Shown: positions 15,857 through 22,538 of the stretch, in pieces
Layout: each line of letters starts with the position of its first letter
Numbering within the stretch: the first letter of the stretch is position 1
Source of the DNA: ECT2AJA-044 sp965262845
GTDB taxonomy: Bacteria > Bacteroidota > Bacteroidia > Flavobacteriales > ECT2AJA-044
Reading direction: 5' to 3'
NCBI GenBank assembly: GCA_965262845.1
Contig: CBDHFX010000001.1
Location: 372,001-436,000 of the forward strand
Length of the DNA: 64,000 bases
Translations under genes and position numbers: made by a program
Notes under the pieces: model-generated
Seen by the model: the letters and a program-made list of their open reading frames with translations, nothing else
Database searches by the model: none
What the model was told of the DNA's origin: nothing

Positions 15857-15991
15857 TTACTTTTTCCGATAGTACTGAACCAACGCCCCCTCTCTCAGGG
15901 CATAGGTGCTCAGTGTAAGGTCTTTTATTTTTTACTTGTGTACGATATGGCGAACGATGGAACTACTGATCAAAAAACCGGTGAGCGTCAT
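15857..15991 (-). pseudogene. Relic of an exopolyphosphatase (Ppx/GppA-like) C-terminus
   Basis: In one continuous frame, 19 codons (TGFLISSSIVRHIVHK) run into an in-frame TAA, then 24 more codons (KDLTLSTYALREGALVQYY) reach a final stop. LSTYALREG-like tails are characteristic of Ppx/GppA phosphatases. Roughly 260 N-terminal residues are missing, and the fragment starts exactly where the ABC permease ends, as expected after a deletion fused the neighbours. The upstream ATG at 15991 is probably fortuitous. Confidence 0.55.
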
Positions 15992-17316
15992 CCTTTAAAT
16001 CGTATCCATTTCCAAAGTTCCCCATAGGTTGCCTTCTTGCCGTACATCAAAATTCCCGTACGGTACACACGTGCTGCGACCCATACGGTCCCTACGAATC
16101 CGAGTACCAAAAAGATCATGGAAATGACCAGGTCTGTAATCTGAACACCCAATGCAACACGAACCATCATAATGATCGGTGAGGTCAATGGGATCATCGA
16201 AAACCAAAAGACGAGAGGGCTTTCCGGGTGGGTGATGACCGTTTGGGCAACAACTATGGCCAGGAGCAATGGGATGGTTACTGGTAGCATAAACTGTTGG
16301 TTATCACTCTCGTGGTCAATCGCAGATCCGATTGCTGCAAACAGGGCACCGTACAGGAGGTACCCACCGATGAAGTAAAACAGGAAGCAACCGATGATCA
16401 GGGGAAAGTTAATTGAGCCGATCTTCCTGATGACCTCGGGCAAGGCTTCGTTCCTGGTGGTTTCCATTGCCGCTTCAACTCCTGGTCCGCTTATTTGCGT
16501 GGCCAGTTTGGTGCTTGAATAGATGTCATCAAAAAAGAAGACCTGCGCGATAGTGATAATGGTAAAGGTCAAAATAACCCACAGCAGGAACTGTGTTAGC
16601 CCGACCAAAGCCACACCGACGATTTTGCCTAACATGAGCTGAAAGGGACGGACCGAAGAAATAATGACCTCTGCGATCCGGTTCGACTTTTCTTCAATGA
16701 CCCCGCGCATTACCTGTATTCCGTAAAGGAATATGAACATGTAGATCAGGAACGCCATGATAAATCCGACCGCAGTCGAGAATTCACTGAACTTTTCTTC
16801 TTCCTTCTCGCCATCAAGGCTGATGGTGCTGATGGTGATGGAGGTTTTGGCCGCTTCAATCTTCTCCAGATCCACGTTGTTGCGCCGCAGCTTTAAATTT
16901 TTTAGTTCGCGTTCCAATTGCCGCTTAATGGTATGTTTCAGATCGATACCGATCGTCTTTTTTGAGTAGATCTGAATGGATTTTTCGATGTAATTCAAAT
17001 CGCAGTTTGATCCGCACGGGATGTACAAAAGCCCATAGGCATCGGCTTTCCTAAGTTGATCTTTAGCCGACTCGAGATCCGTCTCACCCAAATAGGAGTA
17101 TCGTACTTCATCATTGTCTGCCAGGTAACCGGTAAACAGGTCCGTCTCGTCCAGAACAAGCATTTCCTGCTGTGGAGATCTGCTTTCGGCGATCAGGATC
17201 GGAACGATGAACAGAGAGGCCATCAAAACAGGACCGAGGAGGGTCATGATAATAAATGACTTTTTCCGTACGCGGGAAAAATATTCACGCTGTATGATCA
17301 GCCCTGTTTTGTTCAT
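15988..17316 (-). CDS. ABC-2 type exporter permease (NatB-like)
   Basis: 442 aa inner-membrane subunit. The N-terminus (IQREYFSRVRKKSFIIMTLL) and first membrane segment (about 20-42) are typical of NatB/ABC-2 permeases, followed by a large extracytoplasmic domain (about 45-170) and five to six further membrane segments (about 175-420). It overlaps the ATPase gene by 4 nt (ATGA). The substrate is unknown; in Bacillus NatAB exports Na+, but Bacteroidota homologues are uncharacterised. The gene is complete, although a ppx relic begins at its stop codon. Confidence 0.85.
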   Translation of the reverse strand: MNKTGLIIQREYFSRVRKKSFIIMTLLGPVLMASLFIVPILIAESRSPQQEMLVLDETDLFTGYLADNDEVRYSYLGETDLESAKDQLRKADAYGLLYIPCGSNCDLNYIEKSIQIYSKKTIGIDLKHTIKRQLERELKNLKLRRNNVDLEKIEAAKTSITISTISLDGEKEEEKFSEFSTAVGFIMAFLIYMFIFLYGIQVMRGVIEEKSNRIAEVIISSVRPFQLMLGKIVGVALVGLTQFLLWVILTFTIITIAQVFFFDDIYSSTKLATQISGPGVEAAMETTRNEALPEVIRKIGSINFPLIIGCFLFYFIGGYLLYGALFAAIGSAIDHESDNQQFMLPVTIPLLLAIVVAQTVITHPESPLVFWFSMIPLTSPIIMMVRVALGVQITDLVISMIFLVLGFVGTVWVAARVYRTGILMYGKKATYGELWKWIRFKG

Positions 17317-18215
17317 GAGGTGGCATTTTGAACAGCTCGAATAAAAATGTCATTAACGGTGGGCAATTCCTCGGAAAAGCAGGTTATCTGTACAGCCGGG
17401 ATCAGCTTTTGAAGCAAATCATTGGATGACGCACCATTCGTCAGCCGCACGCGCACTTTGTTCGCATGGCTTTCCAGAACGACCATATCCTCCGGTAAAC
17501 CTGGCGGAAAGTCCCCACCTGAGAATTCGATTCGGTAAATGTCGTTCCTATAATCGTTTTTGATCTCATTCAGCTTGCCGTCAAGAATTTTTTCCGACTT
17601 GTTGATCAGCGCAATATGATCACACATTTCCTCTACACTTTCCATCCGATGGGTGGAAAAGATCACCGTAGAACCCTGATCGCGCAACCGAAGGATCTCG
17701 CCCTTGATCAGGTTTACATTGATCGGATCAAATCCGCTGAAAGGTTCATCGAAGATCAGGAGTTTAGGCTCATGGAGTACGGTCGTGATAAACTGGACCT
17801 TTTGCTGCATCCCCTTGCTTAATTCTTCTACTTTTTTGTTCCACCAGTCCATGATGTCCATCCGAACAAACCAGTCTTTCAGTTTCCTTTTTGCGTCCGA
17901 CATACTCATGCCCTTGAGTCGGGCCAGATATAAGGCGTGCTCTCCGACCTTCATCTTCTTGTACAACCCACGTTCTTCAGGCAGGTAACCAATTTGTTCA
18001 ATATGACCGGGATTCAGTGGTTCACCATCCAGCAGCACCGAGCCGGAGTCCGGAGCAGTGATCTGATTAATGATCCGGATCAAACTGGTCTTTCCTGCGC
18101 CATTGGGGCCCAGCAATCCGAAAATGGATGATTTGGGAACTTCGATCGAAACCTCATTCAGGGCCCTATGGCCCGAATAATCCTTGATAATGCTTTCCGT
18201 GATCAATAAACTCAT
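17313..18215 (-). CDS. ABC exporter ATP-binding subunit (NatA-like)
   Basis: 300 aa. Walker A is GLLGPNGAGKTSLIRIINQI, the Q-loop lies near QIGYLPEERGLY, the signature motif is ELSKGMQQKVQFITTVLHEP, Walker B is KLLIFDEPFSGFDPINV and the H-loop is STHRMESVEE. The C-terminal 80 residues form the regulatory domain common in NatA-type subunits. It is coupled to the permease and downstream of dnaJ on the same strand. A hairpin with loop CTAT lies at 18161-18174. Confidence 0.9.
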   Translation of the reverse strand: MSLLITESIIKDYSGHRALNEVSIEVPKSSIFGLLGPNGAGKTSLIRIINQITAPDSGSVLLDGEPLNPGHIEQIGYLPEERGLYKKMKVGEHALYLARLKGMSMSDAKRKLKDWFVRMDIMDWWNKKVEELSKGMQQKVQFITTVLHEPKLLIFDEPFSGFDPINVNLIKGEILRLRDQGSTVIFSTHRMESVEEMCDHIALINKSEKILDGKLNEIKNDYRNDIYRIEFSGGDFPPGLPEDMVVLESHANKVRVRLTNGASSNDLLQKLIPAVQITCFSEELPTVNDIFIRAVQNATS

Positions 18216-18267
18216 GGCTGCTCAATAGAAAAAGGCCACCGCAGTGCCTCCTGAAAGATACATTACA

Positions 18268-19377
18268 TCAGGAAAACATTTCCTTCACACGATCGAAAAA
18301 GGATTTATCATTTTGGTTTGGCGTGGGCTTTCCGTTCAAACTATTGCTGAATTGCTCAAAAAAGGCTTTTTCTTCTTTACTGACGCTTTGCGGGGTCCAC
18401 ACGTTCACGTGTACCAACAGATCCCCTTTTCCATAGTGCTCAACACTCGGCAAGCCTTTCCCTTTGAGTCGCAAGATCTTGCCACTCTGTACTCCGGCAT
18501 CCAGCGAAATACGCGCTTTTCCTGAAACGGTCGGAATTTCGACCTTTGTTCCCAACACGGCATCCGAAATACTGATATACAGGTCGTAGTGCAGATTGCT
18601 GCCTTCACGGTGCAGGGATTCATGCGGGATCTCTTCAATCACCACGATGAGGTCTCCGGCCGGACCTCCTTTCGGGCCTTCATTTCCTTTTCCACGAACA
18701 TTGAGCTGCATTCCATCGCTCACACCAGCCGGGACCTTGATATCGACCACTTCTTCGAAGCGCTCCAATCCGTCCGCATTCACTCCCCGCTCCTTGCTGT
18801 CCACTACCTTCCCGTCTCCACCACACTGCGGACATGTCGAGGCAGTTTGCATGCGACCTAAGATCGTCTCGGCCACCCGATTTACGCGACCCATTCCATT
18901 ACAGGTAGGGCAGGTTGAATAACGGACCTTGCCGGTATTCCTCATCCGGGTTACCTTGATCTTTCTGGCAGATCCACTGGCAATCTCTTCCAAGGTCATT
19001 TTGACGCGGATCCGAAGATTGCTTCCCCGACGCGCCCGGGCACCACCTCCGCCAAAAAAGCTCTCAAACGGCGATCCGCCACCGAAAATATCCCCAAACT
19101 GACTGAAGATATCATCCATGTTCATTCCGCCACCACCGAAGCTGCTACTGCCCATCCCGGCATGACCAAAACGGTCATACTTCGCACGCTTCTCGCTGTT
19201 GCTCAATACTTCATATGCCTCGGCTGCTTCCTTGAACTTTGCCTCTGCCTGTTTGTCGCCCGGATTTTTATCAGGATGGTATTTCAACGCTATCCTGCGA
19301 TACGCTTTCTTGATCCCGGCTGCATCCGCATCGCGCGAAACACCCAGTACATCATAATAATCCCTCTTCTCCGCCAT
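18268..19377 (-). CDS. dnaJ: Chaperone DnaJ with reduced zinc-binding region
   Basis: Co-chaperone that delivers substrates to DnaK and stimulates its ATPase. J-domain at about 4-68 with the HPD motif (RRIALKYHPDKNPGDKQ), a Gly/Phe-rich linker (about 75-115), then the C-terminal substrate domains. Canonical DnaJ has four CxxCxGxG repeats; only two are present (CPTCNGMG and CPQCGGDG). Positions expected for repeats I and IV are RMRNTGK and SKERGVNADG, without Cys. So zinc centre II is kept and zinc centre I lost. I use the ATG at 19377 (MAEKRDYYDVLGVS) rather than the GTG two codons earlier. It overlaps grpE by 26 bp. Confidence 0.92.
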   Translation of the reverse strand: MAEKRDYYDVLGVSRDADAAGIKKAYRRIALKYHPDKNPGDKQAEAKFKEAAEAYEVLSNSEKRAKYDRFGHAGMGSSSFGGGGMNMDDIFSQFGDIFGGGSPFESFFGGGGARARRGSNLRIRVKMTLEEIASGSARKIKVTRMRNTGKVRYSTCPTCNGMGRVNRVAETILGRMQTASTCPQCGGDGKVVDSKERGVNADGLERFEEVVDIKVPAGVSDGMQLNVRGKGNEGPKGGPAGDLIVVIEEIPHESLHREGSNLHYDLYISISDAVLGTKVEIPTVSGKARISLDAGVQSGKILRLKGKGLPSVEHYGKGDLLVHVNVWTPQSVSKEEKAFFEQFSNSLNGKPTPNQNDKSFFDRVKEMFS

Positions 19378-19933
19378 GATCACTTATTTGCCCTACGACC
19401 ACTTTTGCGTACCGAATGACCCGGTCGTTCAACAAATACCCTTTCTCAACTTCATCCACCACCTTGCCCTTCAGGCTATCTTCCGGCGCCGGGATCTCCG
19501 TAATGGCCTCGTGATAGTCCGTATCCAACTCCTGGCCTACGGCTGATCCCATCTCCTGCAATCCCTTCTGCTCCAAAGTCTTCTTCAGCTTATTGTAGAT
19601 CAATTCCACCCCTTCGATCAAACCGCCAACCTCCTTCGCTTCATTTATTGATCTTATCGCACGATCAAAATCGTCAAGCACCGGAAGCAAGGCGGTCATC
19701 AATTCCTCCGTGGAACGACCGATCAGTTCAATTCGCTCCCGCGCCGTACGCTTCTTGTAATTCTCAAATTCTGCAAACAACCGCAGATGCTTATCTTTCG
19801 CCTTTTTAAGTTCCTCATCCAAGCTACTGCCCTCGCGGGCAGGATCTTCGCCATTCACCGGCAAACCCTGCTCCTCCACCTGAGCCTGTGCCTCGGCATT
19901 ATTGGGCTTCTCATGCCTCTTTTTCTTCGCCAT
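19352..19933 (-). CDS. grpE: Nucleotide exchange factor GrpE
   Basis: 193 aa; exchanges ADP for ATP on DnaK. A charged N-terminal tail (about 1-35), then the long coiled-coil helix (LKKAKDKHLRLFAEFENYKK) and the beta domain (GQELDTDYHEAITEIPAPED, GYLLNDRVIRYAKVVVG). It overlaps dnaJ and precedes it, the usual Bacteroidota order. dnaK is not in the window. A GCGA-loop hairpin is at 19827-19842 in the N-terminal tail. Confidence 0.95.
   Translation of the reverse strand: MAKKKRHEKPNNAEAQAQVEEQGLPVNGEDPAREGSSLDEELKKAKDKHLRLFAEFENYKKRTARERIELIGRSTEELMTALLPVLDDFDRAIRSINEAKEVGGLIEGVELIYNKLKKTLEQKGLQEMGSAVGQELDTDYHEAITEIPAPEDSLKGKVVDEVEKGYLLNDRVIRYAKVVVGQISDHGGEEGLL
19827..19842 (-). repeat. GNNA-loop hairpin (6-bp stem)
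   Basis: CTGCCC-GCGA-GGGCAG on the minus (sense) strand inside grpE, encoding part of DPAREGS. Confidence 0.75.
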
Positions 19934-19996
19934 CTTGCTTTCTGTTTACCCGGCACTCATCAAATGCCACGCCACTCCCGATCATGTGTCAGAATG

Positions 19997-20542
19997 TCAC
20001 TCCCCGGCAATCTGTGCCAACTTGTTCATCAAGGCTGCACCACGCAGATTCTTTGCCATAATGATCCCATTGCCATCAATCAGATAATTGGTCGGAATAC
20101 TATTCACCCGATACAGTGCCACCACCGATGATGCCCAGCCTTTTAATTCACTTACGTGATACGGCCACGCAAGCTGATCTTGCTGGATGGCACGTATCCA
20201 CAAATCTTTTGGATTGGCCTGACGTGGTGTTCCATCCAACGAAACGCTGTATACCGTAAATCCTTCAAATCCGTCCAGTACATAGTCCTTATATTTGTTG
20301 TAGGTTGCCACCACATTCGGATTCTCCCGACGACAGGGACCACACCAACTGGCCCAAAAGTCAATCAGAACATACTGCCCCCTCAGGTCACTCAATTTCA
20401 TGACCTCACCATCGGCATTCGCCATCCTGATCTCCGGGGCGACATTGCCCAGGTTCAATCCTACCTCCTGCGCACCGCAATTCTGCTGTGCCACAAATAA
20501 AAACACTGCCGCAAGCAGCGCAAGCATCCATACTTTTTTCAT
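19997..20542 (-). CDS. TlpA/ResA-like exported thioredoxin-family protein
   Basis: 181 aa. Signal peptide at residues 1-24 (MKKVWMLALLAAVFLFVAQQ, then NCGAQ), so periplasmic or membrane-tethered; C22 lies near the end of it but the lipobox is poor. The AhpC/TSA-thioredoxin fold has redox motif WASWCGPCRRENP and the cis-Pro region NSIPTNYLIDGNG. It probably reduces disulfides in the envelope, for example during cytochrome c assembly or stress. It starts 11 nt after murA on the same strand. Confidence 0.85.
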   Translation of the reverse strand: MKKVWMLALLAAVFLFVAQQNCGAQEVGLNLGNVAPEIRMANADGEVMKLSDLRGQYVLIDFWASWCGPCRRENPNVVATYNKYKDYVLDGFEGFTVYSVSLDGTPRQANPKDLWIRAIQQDQLAWPYHVSELKGWASSVVALYRVNSIPTNYLIDGNGIIMAKNLRGAALMNKLAQIAGE

Positions 20543-20553
20543 ATCTGTTCTAT

Positions 20554-21861
20554 TTAATTGATTCTGATAATATCTGCTCCAATAGCATTCAACCGCTCGT
20601 CAATGTTCTCGTAACCGCGATCAATTTGTTCAATGTTGTGGATCGTACTCTGGCCCTCCGCACTCATTGCCGCAATCAACAGTGAAATCCCGGCCCTGAT
20701 ATCTGGCGAAGTCATGGTCGTTGCCTTCAGCTGTGTTCGCCGGTCCAGACCGATCACCGTGGCACGATGCGGATCACACAAAATGATCTGCGCTCCCATG
20801 TCGATCAGTTTATCTACAAAAAACAAGCGGCTCTCGAACATCTTCTGATGGATCAGCACGCTCCCACGGGCCTGAGTAGCTGTTACCAGGATCACACTCA
20901 GCAAATCAGGAGTTAATCCCGGCCAGGGAGCGTCCGAGACGGTCATAATGGAACCGTCAATAAACGATCCGATCTCATAGTGCGCCTGGGGCGCAATGTG
21001 AATGTCATCACCCTTTCGCTCCAAATTGATCCCCAACCGGCTAAACGTATTCGGGATCACGCCGAGCTCGTCATAGACCACATTCCTGATGGTAAGGTCC
21101 GACTGTGTCATGGCCGCCATCCCGATATATGATCCGATTTCGATCATATCAGGCAAACAGCGATGCTCACAACCCTGGAGCGATTCAACCCCCTTGATCC
21201 GCAACAGGTTCGAACCAATACCATTGATCCGGGCGCCCATGGATGTCAACATTTTACAGAGCTGCTGCAAATAGGGCTCACACGCTGCATTGTAAATAGT
21301 CGTCTCTCCCTCAGCCATCGCTGCAGCCATTACAATGTTCGCCGTACCGGTTACCGAAGCCTCATCCAGCAACACATAGGCTCCTTTCAATCGTTTCGAA
21401 GAAACCCTGTAAAAGGATGCAGAATCGTCATATTCGAAATCAGCACCCAGATCCTGGAATCCGATGAAGTGGGTATCCAGTCTCCGCCGACCGATCTTAT
21501 CTCCTCCGGGCCGGGGAATATAACCCTGGCCAAATCGGGTCAGCAAAGGTCCCACGATCATAATGGATCCTCTCAGCGTGGCTCCTTTTTGCTTAAAAGC
21601 CGGAGAATCCAGATACCCCAGATCTATCTCGTCTGCCTGGAAGGAGTAGTCATTTGGTCCAGTTTTTTCCACCTTCACACCCAAATCCACCAGTAGTTTG
21701 ATCAGCTTGTTCACATCCCGAATGTTCGGAATATTCCGAATAACCACCTTTTCAGGCGTCAAAAGAGCGGCACAGATGACCTGCAGGGCTTCATTTTTTG
21801 CGCCTTGCGGCGCGATGGACCCCGAAAGCGACTTTCCGCCGTTGATGACAAAGGTGGACAT
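20554..21861 (-). CDS. murA: UDP-GlcNAc 1-carboxyvinyltransferase MurA (Asp at the fosfomycin site)
   Basis: 435 aa; first committed step of peptidoglycan synthesis, transferring enolpyruvate from PEP to UDP-GlcNAc. The catalytic Lys-Asn pair is in IAPQGAKNEALQV, and GRTxxVRGV-type elements are recognisable. In E. coli the loop reads GGCTIGARP with Cys115, the target of fosfomycin; here it is RPGGDKIGRRRLDTH, so the Cys is Asp. This substitution is known to give intrinsic fosfomycin resistance in other bacteria. 13 nt separate it from the DUF4290 gene. A GCAA-loop hairpin lies over the catalytic Lys region (21800-21813). Confidence 0.95.
   Translation of the reverse strand: MSTFVINGGKSLSGSIAPQGAKNEALQVICAALLTPEKVVIRNIPNIRDVNKLIKLLVDLGVKVEKTGPNDYSFQADEIDLGYLDSPAFKQKGATLRGSIMIVGPLLTRFGQGYIPRPGGDKIGRRRLDTHFIGFQDLGADFEYDDSASFYRVSSKRLKGAYVLLDEASVTGTANIVMAAAMAEGETTIYNAACEPYLQQLCKMLTSMGARINGIGSNLLRIKGVESLQGCEHRCLPDMIEIGSYIGMAAMTQSDLTIRNVVYDELGVIPNTFSRLGINLERKGDDIHIAPQAHYEIGSFIDGSIMTVSDAPWPGLTPDLLSVILVTATQARGSVLIHQKMFESRLFFVDKLIDMGAQIILCDPHRATVIGLDRRTQLKATTMTSPDIRAGISLLIAAMSAEGQSTIHNIEQIDRGYENIDERLNAIGADIIRIN
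21800..21813 (-). repeat. GNNA-loop hairpin over the MurA active-site codons
   Basis: GCGCC-GCAA-GGCGC on the minus (sense) strand, coding for A-P-Q-G-A immediately before the catalytic Lys-Asn. Confidence 0.75.
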
Positions 21862-21873
21862 CTTTGGGAGCGC

Positions 21874-22506
21874 TTATTTACGACGTTTGTAGATCTTTTT
21901 CTTCCCGATGCGCTTATTGCGGGTCTGGCGTTGGTTACTCCCGCCCGAATTACTGACCAGGGCCTTCGTATCTGCCAATTCCTGCTCCCCTGTCAGTTTT
22001 AGCTTTCCGTTCGATAATTCGCTCAGGTGGTCCAGAATGATCTGATCCTCCACAGAATCTTTGTTCCAGTTCAGGTAGCCCTTTTTCATGTGGTTGGCCA
22101 ACTGCCTGATCATCTGCGGACGATGTTCAAATTCCGCCATCTCACTCACCGTTTTGATCATTTTGATGATATACTTCCCATAGTAGCGATAGCGAATAGG
22201 CTCTTGTGGATAATCAATCTTCGCGGGGCGCTCCTCAAAGGTTTCCCTTGTCGGCTTCGGATAGGGAGACGCCACATCCAGTTTAAAATCACTCATAATG
22301 AACAGGTGATCCCACAGCTTGTGCTTGAAGTCCGAAACGTCGCGCAAATGCGGGTTCAGGTTTCCGATAACGTCAATGATTGCCTGCGCTACCTTCTGCC
22401 GCTTTTCCTTGTCTTCGATCGTAACCGCATAATTTACCATCTGCTGCACATGCCTTCCGTACTCGGGGATCTTCAGTGCATCTTTTTCCGTATTGTATTG
22501 CATCAT
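21874..22506 (-). CDS. DUF4290 family protein
   Basis: 210 aa. Recognised as the Bacteroidota-specific DUF4290 family by EYGRHVQQMVNYAVTIEDKE, NLNPHLRDVSDFKHKLWDHL and YRYYGKYIIKMI. The core is predicted helical and ends in a strongly basic tail (about 185-210, NKRIGKKKIYKRRK) that could bind nucleic acid. No function is known. It sits directly upstream of murA with its own promoter, so the two are probably co-transcribed. A good Shine-Dalgarno (AAGGAG) precedes the ATG at 22506; a second ATG follows at once. Confidence 0.85.
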   Translation of the reverse strand: MMQYNTEKDALKIPEYGRHVQQMVNYAVTIEDKEKRQKVAQAIIDVIGNLNPHLRDVSDFKHKLWDHLFIMSDFKLDVASPYPKPTRETFEERPAKIDYPQEPIRYRYYGKYIIKMIKTVSEMAEFEHRPQMIRQLANHMKKGYLNWNKDSVEDQIILDHLSELSNGKLKLTGEQELADTKALVSNSGGSNQRQTRNKRIGKKKIYKRRK

Positions 22507-22525
22507 AATTAACTCCTTGGGGGGG

Positions 22526-22533
22526 CAAAGGTA
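22526..22533 (-). promoter_or_regulatory. -7 promoter element of the DUF4290-murA operon
   Basis: TACCTTTG on the minus strand, in the short gap after uvrD, followed by a C-run and AAGGAG before the ATG. Confidence 0.6.
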
Positions 22534-22538
22534 ACCAT

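Noticed and set aside
18220..18250. Imperfect hairpin after dnaJ as a terminator
   Set aside because: GGCAC/GTGGCC pairing is imperfect and the T-run is short; dnaJ may read through into the ABC genes.
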